Positions 1-7,990 of a stretch of 64,000 nt of DNA are shown here, in pieces. This DNA comes from Roseimicrobium sp. ORNL1 (GTDB lineage: Bacteria; Verrucomicrobiota; Verrucomicrobiia; Verrucomicrobiales; Verrucomicrobiaceae). The translations under genes were made by a program, and so were the position numbers. Below the pieces are notes generated by a model. That model saw nothing but the letters and a program-made list of their open reading frames with translations. It was not told where the DNA came from and made no database searches. The stretch is from positions 4,216,001 to 4,280,000 of the forward strand of contig NZ_CP049143.1 of assembly GCF_011044495.1 (NCBI RefSeq), given 5' to 3'. How positions within the stretch are numbered: the first letter of the stretch is position 1; each line of letters opens with the position of its first letter.

Positions 1-1815
1 GCCCAAGTGGTCATCTCCCGCAACAAGGGCCACACCTTCGCCTTCCTCGGCAAGACCCGCGCTCCGGAGAACATCTTCGACGAGCACATGGTCGTAGAGC
101 GCAAGGACGGCAGCCTCTGGATGCTCATCCGCACCAAGGCTGGCATCGCTGAGAGCATTTCCACGGATGGCGGCAAGACGTGGACACCCGGGGCTCCTTC
201 GAAGATCCCACACGTGAATTCACGCTTCTTCATCCGCCGGCTGAACTCAGGGAAGCTTCTACTCGTGCGCCACAATCCACCGGACATGAAAACGCGCTCC
301 CACCTCACCGCGTGGCTGAGTGACGACGACGGCATCACCTGGACAGGCGGTCTCATGCTCGATGAGCGCAAGGGTGTATCCTACCCTGATGGGGTGCAGA
401 ACAAGGACGGCGTGATTCGGATCATCTATGACTTCGAGCGCACCGAGGCGAAGCAAATTCTCATGGCAGCTTTCACAGAGGCCGACGTCGCCGCGGGCAA
501 ACCCTCCGATACCACCCGTCTGCGAGTCCAGGTAAATCAATCCACCGCCATCTCACCGAAGAAGAAGGAGAAAGAACCCGAAAAGAAATCCCCTTCACCA
601 GCGAAATCGGCCACGACCTCCACCTCCGCAGCAAGCGCAGTCCCTTCTCCCGACTCTTTCGGCATCACCACCCTCACACCTCCGGTACTCAATACCAATC
701 CCGGTCCGCGCTACTGGCCGCGTCTTCGCATGTGGCAAGGCATCCCCGGCATCGAGCGCAGTCCCAACGGCCGTCTCTGGGCTACGTGGTATACCGGACC
801 TCTCGCCGAGGGCAGCGAAGGCAATCACGCCGTGCTGGTCACCAGTGAGGACGATGGCAAGACGTGGACGAATCCCGTGGCTGTGTATGATGCCAGCCTC
901 TTCTTCAGCGGCAATACCGGCGATCCGCATCTCTGGGTGGATCCCAAAGGCCAGCTTTGGTGGTTCGTGTATCGCAACATGCGCATCAAGGATGCCAATG
1001 GCATCCGCTCGCTGTGGGGATTCCGCATGGTGGATGCAGAGAGCGCAACGCCACAGTTTCACCCGCCTGTGTTCGCAGGATTCGGTGTCGGGTTGAACAA
1101 GGCGACCGTCCTTGCCAATGGCGACTGGATTCGCCCCATCGACAATTTCAACTCCAAGGACCCAGAGCGCACCCTCTTCTACGTATCCCGCGATCAGGGA
1201 GCAAGCTTCACTCCTCTGTCCAAAGCACGCGTCAAGGACGGCGTCTTCTCCGAGCATCAAGTCGTGCAACGCAAAGATGGAAGCCTCATCGCTCTTGTGC
1301 GCACCAGTTATGGCATTGGGCAAATCGAGTCCTTCGACAACGGCGCCACCTGGGTGAATGACAAGCCCTTCACCACCGAGCGTGGTGTGAACACCCGATT
1401 CTTCTTTACCAGGCTGAAGTCCGGCAACTGGCTCCTCGTGGTGAATGATGTCCCCAAGGGGCGCAGCCGCCTGACCGCGATGCTCTCCGAGGACGAAGGC
1501 AAGACCTGGCCGCACAAGCTGCTCCTCGACGACCGCCAGTCGGTGAGCTACCCGGATGGCACGGAGGGAGCGAACGGCTGCCTCTACATCACCTATGACT
1601 GCGGCCGCTACACCAAGGACGAGCAGGAAATTCTCTTCGCCAAGATTACGGAAGCCGACATCAAGGCCGGCAAACTGGTGAACGAAGGCAGCCGTCTCCG
1701 GCAACTCATCAATCGTCTGGCCGACCACGGCGGCGGCGTGCGCGAGACCCGTGAACCGCAACTCATGGAAAAGGCGGACGAGGTCGCAAAAGGCCGCATC
1801 GCAGAGAAAAACTGA
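1..1815 (+). CDS. Sialidase-like BNR/Asp-box protein, two fused domains (5' partial)
   Basis: The reading frame is open at base 1, so the true start lies upstream; the GTG at 7 is only the first in-frame start visible. The protein carries two copies of one beta-propeller domain. The first (visible residues about 1-180, its N-terminal part missing) and the second (about 215-590) each end in a SYPDG motif followed by an aromatic-rich strand and then an E-A-D-[IV]-x-A-G-K helix. Asp-box motifs (S/T-x-D-x-G-x-x-W) are plain: STDGGKTW, SDDDGITW, SEDDGKTW, DNGATW, SEDEGKTW. A charged, low-complexity Lys/Pro/Ser/Ala linker joins the copies (about 183-213). The fold is that of exo-alpha-sialidases and related glycan-acting BNR proteins; catalytic residues were not assigned, so the substrate is unknown. 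Extracytoplasmic location is likely, but the signal peptide would be outside the window. Confidence 0.85.
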   Translation, partial: AQVVISRNKGHTFAFLGKTRAPENIFDEHMVVERKDGSLWMLIRTKAGIAESISTDGGKTWTPGAPSKIPHVNSRFFIRRLNSGKLLLVRHNPPDMKTRSHLTAWLSDDDGITWTGGLMLDERKGVSYPDGVQNKDGVIRIIYDFERTEAKQILMAAFTEADVAAGKPSDTTRLRVQVNQSTAISPKKKEKEPEKKSPSPAKSATTSTSAASAVPSPDSFGITTLTPPVLNTNPGPRYWPRLRMWQGIPGIERSPNGRLWATWYTGPLAEGSEGNHAVLVTSEDDGKTWTNPVAVYDASLFFSGNTGDPHLWVDPKGQLWWFVYRNMRIKDANGIRSLWGFRMVDAESATPQFHPPVFAGFGVGLNKATVLANGDWIRPIDNFNSKDPERTLFYVSRDQGASFTPLSKARVKDGVFSEHQVVQRKDGSLIALVRTSYGIGQIESFDNGATWVNDKPFTTERGVNTRFFFTRLKSGNWLLVVNDVPKGRSRLTAMLSEDEGKTWPHKLLLDDRQSVSYPDGTEGANGCLYITYDCGRYTKDEQEILFAKITEADIKAGKLVNEGSRLRQLINRLADHGGGVRETREPQLMEKADEVAKGRIAEKN

Positions 1816-1887
1816 AAAACTTCTCCCCACCTCTCCGGTTATTGTCTCCCCGCTGATGATTCCCGGCCGCCTCCTCCCACTCAACCC

Positions 1888-2208
1888 GTGAACGAAGACC
1901 TGATCATCTTCATCAGGGCTGTATTGGGAACGGACCATCTCCCCTCCGAAGTGCGGAATGCCGCAACCTCGCTGGACTTCGTCTCACAGAGCACGTTTGA
2001 CCAGAGCTACCTGGACTTTCTGCAGGAACAAATCGAGGGCTCAAACGACACCGGGCGGACAGCGAAGATGAAGGAGCGGTTGACAGCGCTCACCCCCTAT
2101 CGCGACATGCGGACACTCGTTGGCTTCGTACCGACCCTCAACGGGCTCTGGTCAATCCGCGTGGATCCAGCGAGGGGAAAAGTCATCCACGGCGAGATGG
2201 CGCCTTGA
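1888..2208 (+). CDS. Small hypothetical protein (106 aa)
   Basis: Not recognised. The frame opens with GTG (1888), 72 bases after the BNR gene stops on the same strand, so the two could be co-transcribed. The product is a soluble, mildly acidic protein with no signal peptide or membrane segment. Its first 60 residues are predicted mostly helical, and a short hydrophobic stretch follows near residue 78 (LVGFVPTLNGLW). Residue composition looks like a real protein rather than a shadow frame. No ATG lies in frame upstream and no clear ribosome binding site is visible, so the start is uncertain. Confidence 0.55.
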   Translation: MNEDLIIFIRAVLGTDHLPSEVRNAATSLDFVSQSTFDQSYLDFLQEQIEGSNDTGRTAKMKERLTALTPYRDMRTLVGFVPTLNGLWSIRVDPARGKVIHGEMAP

Positions 2209-2276
2209 AACGGGCTCCGACCGACCTGCAATCCGAGAGCCCGCGAGAGAGGGACATGCAAACTGCTGAAGACCAG

Positions 2277-2942
2277 CTAGCGTTGCTGGTTGTTGTACCG
2301 ATCGCGGAACTTCTGCATGTCTCCGGCGCTCATCAGTTCGAAGGTGATGTTCACGATTTGGCCGTCTTCACGCTTCATTGTCACGCCCCAGGCCTCGTAG
2401 GCTTCGATCGTGCCACGAATCGTCCTGCCATCCTTCGAAGTGATGGTTTCAATGCCGCCTGCGACGGACTCAGGAGATGGCAGCCCAGGACTTCCAGGCT
2501 CTCCGCGCATTCCTTCAGCCGCTACAATCTGTTCCAGTTTGGAAATCAAGTCCTGTGGAACTTCGTGCTTCTTCGCCTCCTCCAGAAGTACCTGCTTCCA
2601 TCCTCGTTCGTCCGTCGCCATCCGGATGCCCAGGGGACCCAGCACCACCCAGAGAGGCAGGACGATCACTGCGAACAAGATGCCCAAGCAGCCACGAAAG
2701 AACGCCCCTTTCACCATGATGATGAGCGACGCGATGAGCAGCGCAAGGTACACCCCCCAGCCGAAGCTGCCCATCAGGGAAGCCAGTTGAGGAATGAACG
2801 GTGCCACGAGCCCCACCACCACCAGGAAAAGAGCCAGGCGTCTCACACCCTTCCCTTCCTCGTCCCCACCATAAGACCTCACAGACCTGTTCCGATATTT
2901 TCCAGTGTAACCCACAGATTCAACGCGTCGCATAGTTCGCAT
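2277..2942 (-). CDS. Hypothetical membrane protein (about 221 aa)
   Basis: Not assigned to a named family. A basic N-terminal stretch of about 35 residues is followed by three hydrophobic segments (RRLALFLVVVGLVAPFI, then a segment around WGVYLALLIASLIIMV, then GILFAVIVLPLWVVLG), so the N-terminal half is in the inner membrane. The C-terminal half is soluble and ends with a compact beta-rich region containing SKDGRTIRGTIEAYEAWGV and FELMSAGDMQKF, which may be a small SH3-like domain. The ATG at 2942 is preferred over the GTG at 2951, because an AGGG sits about 10 bases upstream of the ATG and almost touches the GTG. A long plus-strand frame overlaps the gene but has shadow-like composition. 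Confidence 0.7.
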   Translation of the reverse strand: MRTMRRVESVGYTGKYRNRSVRSYGGDEEGKGVRRLALFLVVVGLVAPFIPQLASLMGSFGWGVYLALLIASLIIMVKGAFFRGCLGILFAVIVLPLWVVLGPLGIRMATDERGWKQVLLEEAKKHEVPQDLISKLEQIVAAEGMRGEPGSPGLPSPESVAGGIETITSKDGRTIRGTIEAYEAWGVTMKREDGQIVNITFELMSAGDMQKFRDRYNNQQR

Positions 2943-3001
2943 TTTGTCCACACCCTTAACTTCGTCAATCCTCTTCCCCTAGGCACTTTCTTCATGGAAA
3001 G

Positions 3002-3076
3002 TGGAGCGGGTGACGCGATTCGAACGCGCGACATCTTCCTTGGCAAGGAAGTGCTCTACCACTGAGCTACACCCGC
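3002..3076 (-). tRNA. tRNA-Gly (anticodon GCC)
   Basis: The complement folds as a complete cloverleaf. The acceptor stem GCGGGTG pairs with CACCCGC, the D arm is GCTC/GAGC, and the anticodon stem CTTCC/GGAAG encloses loop TTGCCAA with anticodon GCC (plus-strand positions 3042-3044). The T arm carries TTCGAAT. Discriminator base T is followed by a genome-encoded CCA (plus-strand TGG at 3002-3004). Length is 72 nt plus CCA. The gene lies antisense in the gap upstream of trpC and ends the possibility that the trpC frame starts before about 3080. Confidence 0.97.
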
Positions 3077-3165
3077 ATTGTTTAGTGCGGACGGTGATAA
3101 TGGCGAATTACGTGAATGTTTCAAGTCGAAAGTCGCATTTTCTTTGTTATTCTTTCTCCCTCTCA

Positions 3166-3960
3166 ATGAACAAGCTCGACGAAATCATCGCCCACAAACA
3201 TACCGAAGTGCAGCGCCTTTTGCCCCGCATGGAGAAACTCCGTGCTGCCGCCGCTGGACGCAATGATTTCCGCTCCCTCTACGACGCCCTCCGCGCCGAC
3301 CCCGGACACATGGGCCTCATCGCCGAGGTGAAAAAGGCCTCCCCCTCCGCCGGGGTCATCCAGCCCGATTTCGACTACCTCACCATCGCCCGCACCTATG
3401 AAAAGGGCGGCGCCAATGCCATCTCCGTGCTCACGGATGAAAAGTACTTCCAAGGCAAGCTGGAGTATATGACCACCATCCGCAATGAGGTCAGCATCCC
3501 GGTGCTGCGGAAGGACTTCATCATCCACGAGGCCCAGATCTTCGAAGCCGCGGTCGCCGGGGCGGATGCCATCCTGCTCATCGTGGCCGCGCTGAAGCAG
3601 GACCAGCTCGAGAAGCTGTTGGATGTAGCCCACACCTTCCAGCTCGATGTGCTCATGGAAGTGCACGACCTCCCCGAGCTGGAGCGCGCCCTCGCGACCA
3701 ACGTACGCATCCTTGGCATCAACAATCGCAACCTGAAGTCCTTCACCGTCGACCTCGCCACCACCGAAGCTCTCGTGGAGGAAGTGCCGGATGACGTGGT
3801 GCTCGTCAGCGAAAGCGGCATCAAGTCCGTGGAAGACGCCCAACGCCTTGCCGACGCCGGCGCGGATGCACTCTTAGTGGGCGAAACCCTCATGCGCCAC
3901 GAGCACCCCATGGACATGGCCCGTGCGCTGCGCGTGGAGAAGGTGATTGTGGAGCGGTGA
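3166..3960 (+). CDS. trpC: Indole-3-glycerol phosphate synthase
   Basis: TrpC converts 1-(2-carboxyphenylamino)-1-deoxyribulose 5-phosphate to indole-3-glycerol phosphate in tryptophan biosynthesis, in the cytoplasm. The product is 264 residues, the usual length for a monofunctional (beta/alpha)8 enzyme. Family signatures are complete: AEVKKASPS with Lys56, VLTDEKYFQG, the RKDF motif with Lys116 (general acid in studied homologues), LMEVH with Glu165 (general base), GINNRNL, SESGI and the phosphate-binding LVGE. The frame is open further upstream but runs through the tRNA gene; the ATG at 3166 matches the expected N-terminus. No other trp gene is next to it, so the pathway is dispersed in this genome. 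Confidence 0.96.
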   Translation: MNKLDEIIAHKHTEVQRLLPRMEKLRAAAAGRNDFRSLYDALRADPGHMGLIAEVKKASPSAGVIQPDFDYLTIARTYEKGGANAISVLTDEKYFQGKLEYMTTIRNEVSIPVLRKDFIIHEAQIFEAAVAGADAILLIVAALKQDQLEKLLDVAHTFQLDVLMEVHDLPELERALATNVRILGINNRNLKSFTVDLATTEALVEEVPDDVVLVSESGIKSVEDAQRLADAGADALLVGETLMRHEHPMDMARALRVEKVIVER

Positions 3961-4000
3961 TTCTGTAAGCAGTAGATCAGTAAACAGTAGGTCAATGTGA

Positions 4001-4021
4001 GCGCGCCCTTCTTGGGCGCGC
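4001..4021 (+). terminator. GC-rich hairpin downstream of trpC
   Basis: A perfect 8-bp stem GCGCGCCC / GGGCGCGC with a 5-base loop lies 40 bases after the trpC stop. It lacks a following T run, so it could be a weak or Rho-assisted terminator or simply a stable hairpin. Confidence 0.35.
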
Positions 4022-4185
4022 GCGGTTCTGCCGCTGCGACGGTTCATCATAAAGGAACGGCTTCTCGCCCGGGCCCTCTCCTCGCGAGGTACCTGGACCC
4101 GGGAGCCGTAATTGGAAGGACCGCGGGCAACGCGACTTTATTCTGTTGCCAGCCTCTGATGCCCCATGATGGAATCACTCAACCG

Positions 4186-4785
4186 ATGAGTGCTCCAGAC
4201 GAATCGCTTCCGCCCTCACCTCCCCCTTTGCCACCTCCACGGGAGAAGAAGGGTATGTCAGCTGGCTGCATCATCGCGTTGGTGCTTGGAGTTTTAGGCG
4301 GCGCGGTACTCCTCTCTGATTTTCTTTCCGAACGCAATGCCAGAGGTCTTCGGCCTGCCAGGGCGCAGATGCAAGGCTTGGTGCTCGCCGTCAAAGCCTA
4401 CCAAACCGAGTACAGCCGGCTTCCAGCCCTGGATTCCCCTCCACCGACTGAAGACAACACCCAAGGATATGACACCACGAGCGAAAAAGGTCGTGGCATC
4501 ATCAAGATCCTTACTGGAGAGGACGAATCAAAAAATCCTCGCAATGTCCCCTTTTTTGAACCCCCTGCGAGAAAAAAGTCGGGCGCTGGCTACACCCCAG
4601 AAAATGGGCTGGTCGATACCTGGGGCACCAAGGGTTACGTCATGATCCTCGACTACAACAGCGACGGCGAGATCTCCATCCCTGGGCATCCTGGGGGTAG
4701 GATCTCCTCGACGGTCATCATCTACTCTGCCGGACCTGACGGAGACTACAATACGTGGGATGACAATATCACGAGCTGGCAATGA
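4186..4785 (+). CDS. GspG-like pseudopilin-family protein, array copy 1
   Basis: First of five tandem paralogues (199 aa). Order of parts: a Pro-rich, probably cytoplasmic N-tail (about 1-22), the motif KKGMSAGC, one membrane helix (about 25-45), an amphipathic helix containing QMQGLVLAVKAYQTEYSRLP as in type II secretion pseudopilins, and a C-terminal beta domain ending YSAGPDGDYNTWDDNITSW. That ending resembles the calcium-binding end of GspG (Pfam T2SSG). Unlike real pseudopilins there is no G-F-T-L-x-E prepilin peptidase site. The insert PPPTEDNTQGYDTTSE marks the subtype shared with copies 2 and 5. The ATG at 4186 is chosen because the other copies start the same way (Met-Ser then acidic and Pro-rich); the frame is open further upstream. 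Function unknown. Confidence 0.8.
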   Translation: MSAPDESLPPSPPPLPPPREKKGMSAGCIIALVLGVLGGAVLLSDFLSERNARGLRPARAQMQGLVLAVKAYQTEYSRLPALDSPPPTEDNTQGYDTTSEKGRGIIKILTGEDESKNPRNVPFFEPPARKKSGAGYTPENGLVDTWGTKGYVMILDYNSDGEISIPGHPGGRISSTVIIYSAGPDGDYNTWDDNITSWQ

Positions 4786-4898
4786 TCTCCGACAAAGCTG
4801 CTGCCAAGGGAGGCAAAAGTACTCACGCACGCCGCTAGCGAGACGTGTCCCATATTCCTTGCCAAAGTGCACCACACCGTGGTGCAATCGGTGTTCCT

Positions 4899-5522
4899 AT
4901 GAATCAACTAGGCCAGCCATCTGCACTTCCTCCGCAGTCAGATCCGGCGACGAAAAAGGGCAGGTCCATCGACCGCCTCGTCACCTTGGCACTCAGCATG
5001 GTGAGCTTCGTCATCCTGATGCTGCTATTCCTGGGGCCGCTGGCCATGGCTCAAGTTCGGCAGGAATTGAACTCAACGCGTCCACTCAGCGCCAAGGCCG
5101 ACATGCTTGGGCTTGAGCAAGCCATCAAAGGTTACCGGGTAGAGTACAACCGCCTTCCAGCACTGGAATCCCCACCCCCTCTCGTCGATAACGCCCAAGG
5201 TTACAATACGACCTCCGCAGAAGGCAGACAGATCATCGAGATCCTCGTGGCCAAGGATACCAAGAAGAATCCCCGCCAGATCACCTTCTACGAGCCACCT
5301 GTGGAAAAGGACTCGGGAGCTGGTTACAATGCTACCAAGGGGCTGAAAGACATCTGGGGTTCCAAAGGGTATATCATCCTGTTGGACTACGATGGCGATG
5401 GCCTGATTGCTGATCCGGCGCATCGCGGTTCCAAGATCTCTGGGGCCGTCCTCGTCTATTCCGCCGGGCCTGATGGAGATTACACCACCTGGCACGACAA
5501 CATCACGAGTTGGGAACGCTGA
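4899..5522 (+). CDS. GspG-like pseudopilin-family protein, array copy 2
   Basis: A 207-residue paralogue of the same array and of the subtype with the PP-x-x-DN-x-x-GY insert (PPPLVDNAQGYNTTS). It has one membrane segment (about 35-58, VSFVILMLLFLGPLAMA), the helix LGLEQAIKGYRVEYNRLPAL, a central FYEPPVEKDSGAGY segment and the ending YSAGPDGDYTTWHDNITSW. It is the most divergent copy at the N-terminus: the Gly-Cys of the other copies is lost (KKGRSIDRLV instead of K-x-G-M-S-x-G-C), and the membrane helix is longer. The ATG at 4899 is chosen because it gives an N-tail of the same length as in the other copies. Function unknown; presumably membrane-anchored with the C-domain outside the cytoplasm. 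Confidence 0.77.
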   Translation: MNQLGQPSALPPQSDPATKKGRSIDRLVTLALSMVSFVILMLLFLGPLAMAQVRQELNSTRPLSAKADMLGLEQAIKGYRVEYNRLPALESPPPLVDNAQGYNTTSAEGRQIIEILVAKDTKKNPRQITFYEPPVEKDSGAGYNATKGLKDIWGSKGYIILLDYDGDGLIADPAHRGSKISGAVLVYSAGPDGDYTTWHDNITSWER

Positions 5523-5579
5523 CTGCTCTGAATCGTAATTGTCTTGCTACATTCCACACCTCCATGGTGAAATCGTGGC

Positions 5580-6194
5580 ATGAGCGAGCCGTCCGACGCA
5601 TCTCCGCCACCGTCAGAGCAGCTGCCACCACCGGCCCCACCCGCCAGGAAGGGCATGTCCAACGGCTGTACCACCGCTTTGACTATCGGGCTGGTTGGTC
5701 TGATGTTAGTGGTGCTCCTGGCGGCCATTGCCGTGCCCATCGGCCGGATGTTCCTGAACAAAGCCCGGACTCTCCAGACCAAGGCGATGATGCAGGCGCT
5801 GGTATTGGCCACCAGTGCATATCAGACCGAATACAGTCGCATTCCCGACCTTGGTGAAACCGACGAAATGAAGACACTGGAGGTCCAGGGTGAGATAATC
5901 GATATCCTCGTAGGCAAGCATCCTGGCAAAAATCCCCGCCGCATTCCATTCTACGATCCCCCACTCCATAAACCCCGCTCCAAGGGCGGCCTTGTCATTA
6001 ATGCGGCGGGACTGCCCGAACTTCAGGATCTCTTCGGCCACGTATTCCTCATGCGTTTCGACTGGAATGCGGATGGCAACATCCCGGACCCAGAACATCC
6101 GGGAGCCACGGTTAGAGGACCAGTGATCCTCTATTCGGCGGGACCTGATGGCGACTACAGCACGTGGCACGACAACGTCAGGAGTTGGAAGTAG
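5580..6194 (+). CDS. GspG-like pseudopilin-family protein, array copy 3
   Basis: A 204-residue paralogue with a Pro-rich N-tail, KGMSNGC at the membrane entry, and a helix that still looks most like a pseudopilin (VVLLAAIAVPIGRMFLNKA). The helix QALVLATSAYQTEYSRIPDL and the ending YSAGPDGDYSTWHDNVRSW follow. It lacks the DN-x-x-GY insert and instead has LQDLFGHVFLMRFDWNADG, so copies 3 and 4 form a second subtype. The 5' flank contains CATGGTGAAATCGTGG just before the start, closely matching the flank of copy 4, which shows that duplication included leader DNA. No secretion genes are adjacent. Confidence 0.8.
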   Translation: MSEPSDASPPPSEQLPPPAPPARKGMSNGCTTALTIGLVGLMLVVLLAAIAVPIGRMFLNKARTLQTKAMMQALVLATSAYQTEYSRIPDLGETDEMKTLEVQGEIIDILVGKHPGKNPRRIPFYDPPLHKPRSKGGLVINAAGLPELQDLFGHVFLMRFDWNADGNIPDPEHPGATVRGPVILYSAGPDGDYSTWHDNVRSWK

Positions 6195-6289
6195 CCATAC
6201 GATCACGAGCGAGCAGCCCTGACCATAATTGTTCTGAGCGGTTATTCTCTTGTCATTTCCCACGGTTTCATGGTGAAATCATCCATCCT

Positions 6290-6925
6290 ATGAGCGATCC
6301 CACGCCCCCTCCCGCTCCTCCTCCCGCGCCGGCACCTATGCCGCCCATCCCGCCCGCGAAGCAGGGCATGTCCACGGGTTGCATCGTCGGTTTGGTGGTC
6401 GGCGCCGTGGTATTGTTTTGCGTGATTATCATCGCCGTGCTTGCGGCGCTTGCCGTTCCCACGTTCGCCAGGGTAACGGCGAGAGCCAAGGCGGTGCAAG
6501 CCATGGCCCAGATGCAAAACCTGAAACTGGCTGTGAGAGCTTACCAGGTAGAGTATAGCAAACTTCCCTCCGCAACCGTGCCGGAAGGAAAGGACGAACA
6601 ACAGATGGTAGAAGCAAAAGGGGGGATAATCGACATTCTCACGGGCAAGGATCACGACAAGAATCCCCGCCAGGTTCCCTTCTATGAACCTCCGCCTCCC
6701 AAGGCAGGCAAAAGCGGTGGCGTCACCAATGCCGCCGGTGAACTCGAGATTCGCGATCCCTTTGGCCATCTCTACCGGATGTACTTTGACTGGAATGGAG
6801 ATGGGCAGGTTCCCGATCCCCAGCATCCCGGTGCCACTATTGACGAACCTGTCATCATCTACTCCGCCGGACCCGATGGCGACTACGACACGTGGAAGGA
6901 CAATGTGAAGAGCTGGGAACCGTAA
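6290..6925 (+). CDS. GspG-like pseudopilin-family protein, array copy 4
   Basis: A 211-residue paralogue of the copy 3 subtype. The N-tail is almost pure Pro/Ala (PPPAPPPAPAPMPPIPP), then KQGMSTGC, a membrane helix (VLFCVIIIAVLAALAVPTFA), the helix QNLKLAVRAYQVEYSKLPSA, IIDIL, PRQVPFYEPP, and an ending with YSAGPDGDYDTWKDNVKSW. The frame is open upstream into copy 3, but the ATG at 6290 follows the conserved CATGGTGAAATC flank and matches the paralogues. The domain order suggests a cytoplasmic Pro-rich tail, one membrane pass and an external GspG-like C-domain. Confidence 0.8.
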   Translation: MSDPTPPPAPPPAPAPMPPIPPAKQGMSTGCIVGLVVGAVVLFCVIIIAVLAALAVPTFARVTARAKAVQAMAQMQNLKLAVRAYQVEYSKLPSATVPEGKDEQQMVEAKGGIIDILTGKDHDKNPRQVPFYEPPPPKAGKSGGVTNAAGELEIRDPFGHLYRMYFDWNGDGQVPDPQHPGATIDEPVIIYSAGPDGDYDTWKDNVKSWEP

Positions 6926-7004
6926 ACACCCCACGCAATCTCGCTCTCAATGCTTGGCTCCTGTTGCCAGAGACCACTGGCGCAGGGTGAAATAAACTCA
7001 TCCG

Positions 7005-7613
7005 ATGAGTGACCAGGACAGTTCACTTCCACCCCAAGCTCCTCTCTCACCTGCCTCATCCAAAAAGGAGGGCTTGTCCGCCGGTTGCATCGTGGTTTTG
7101 GTTCTCGGCGTTATCGGCTTTGTTTTCCTGTTTCTATTCCCTCCTTATAGAGGCTACACTCCCGGCACTGCACGTCGTCTACAGACCAAGGCTCAAATGC
7201 AGGGCCTTGTACTCGCCGTGAAAGCATACCAGTCCGAGTACAACCGGCTCCCGACCTTAAAAGATCCTCCACCCACCAAGGACAATACTGGAGGGTATGA
7301 TACTACGAGCGAACAGGGTCGTGGCCTCATCGACATCCTGCTCGCGACGGACGTTTCCCAAAACCCCCGCCAGATCCCCTTTTATGAACCCCCTGCGGGA
7401 AAGAAAGGTAGAGGTGGCTATACCACAACAGGCGGGCTCGTGGATATCTGGGACTCCGAAGGCTACATCATTCTCCTGGACTACAACGGTGATGGACAGA
7501 TCACGAATCCCGAACATCCCGGGACCAACATCGAAGCCTCCGTAATCGTCTACTCCGCTGGGCCGGATCACGACTTCAGCACGTGGAACGACAATCTGAA
7601 GACTTGGGACTAG
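7005..7613 (+). CDS. GspG-like pseudopilin-family protein, array copy 5
   Basis: The last copy (202 aa), closest to copy 1: KEGLSAGC, membrane helix VVLVLGVIGFVFLFLF, RRLQTKAQMQGLVLAVKAYQ, PPPTKDNTGGYDTTSE, RQIPFYEPPAGKK and an ending with YSAGPDHDFSTWNDNLKTW. Its upstream region (CTCCTGTTGCCAGAG, then GGTGAAATAAACTCATCCG) matches the flank of copy 1 (TTCTGTTGCCAGC, then GGAATCACTCAACCG) in spacing and partly in sequence, supporting a segmental duplication. Gaps between array members are roughly 60-115 bases, enough for a leader in each. Confidence 0.8.
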   Translation: MSDQDSSLPPQAPLSPASSKKEGLSAGCIVVLVLGVIGFVFLFLFPPYRGYTPGTARRLQTKAQMQGLVLAVKAYQSEYNRLPTLKDPPPTKDNTGGYDTTSEQGRGLIDILLATDVSQNPRQIPFYEPPAGKKGRGGYTTTGGLVDIWDSEGYIILLDYNGDGQITNPEHPGTNIEASVIVYSAGPDHDFSTWNDNLKTWD

Positions 7614-7690
7614 CAACTTGTTCAGGAATCGACCTCCGTCCCGTCACGAATCTACGTAGCGGATTGCCATACAATTAATGGAACACCCTG

Positions 7691-7900
7691 ATGCGATTCC
7701 TTCGCATGAAACGTGTTGAATTCACCATCCGCAATGATGATGGAGATCTGTTGCGTGAACCTGCCTTCGTCGAAAAATGTTCGGAACTGCCGATGGCTAT
7801 CAAGGGAGCGGTGGAGGATTTTATGGAGGCCAACGATGGAAAGTTGCATATGCCGCTGCTCATCCACGTGAAGCCCATCGCTGATGCCGAAGCTTGCTAG
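7691..7900 (+). CDS. Small hypothetical protein (69 aa)
   Basis: Not recognised. A soluble small protein with MKRVEFTIRNDDGD near its start, which reads as an edge beta strand followed by helices (VEKCSELPMAIKGAVEDFMEA) and a last strand (PLLIHVKPI). The ATG at 7691 or the second Met at 7706 may be the start. It stands alone between the GspG-like array and the convergent peroxiredoxin gene. Confidence 0.5.
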   Translation: MRFLRMKRVEFTIRNDDGDLLREPAFVEKCSELPMAIKGAVEDFMEANDGKLHMPLLIHVKPIADAEAC

Positions 7901-7924
7901 GGTTGGCGGTTCTCTCCAAAAAGA

Positions 7925-7950
7925 AAGCGGGCTCCTTTCGGAACCCGCTT
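7925..7950 (-). terminator. Rho-independent terminator of the peroxiredoxin gene
   Basis: Read on the minus strand, the stem AAGCGGGTTCC / GGAGCCCGCTT with loop GAAA is followed by TCTTTTTGG. The stem is 11 bp with one G-T pair. It lies 41 bases past the peroxiredoxin stop, between the convergent genes. Confidence 0.8.
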
Positions 7951-7990
7951 CACACTTAAGTAGGCGATCCTTGCCTTGGAAGCCCGGACA

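Noticed and set aside
595-1938. A 447-codon minus-strand frame across the BNR gene
   Set aside because: The BNR frame carries repeated Asp boxes; the antisense composition (His/Ala/Gly/Val-rich) is shadow-like.
2205-3065. A 286-codon plus-strand frame over 2205-3065
   Set aside because: It runs through the tRNA-Gly gene and opposes a membrane protein frame with proper hydrophobic segments.
3001-3165. An upstream extension of trpC beginning at 3001
   Set aside because: The extension overlaps the tRNA-Gly gene; the ATG at 3166 gives the standard N-terminus.
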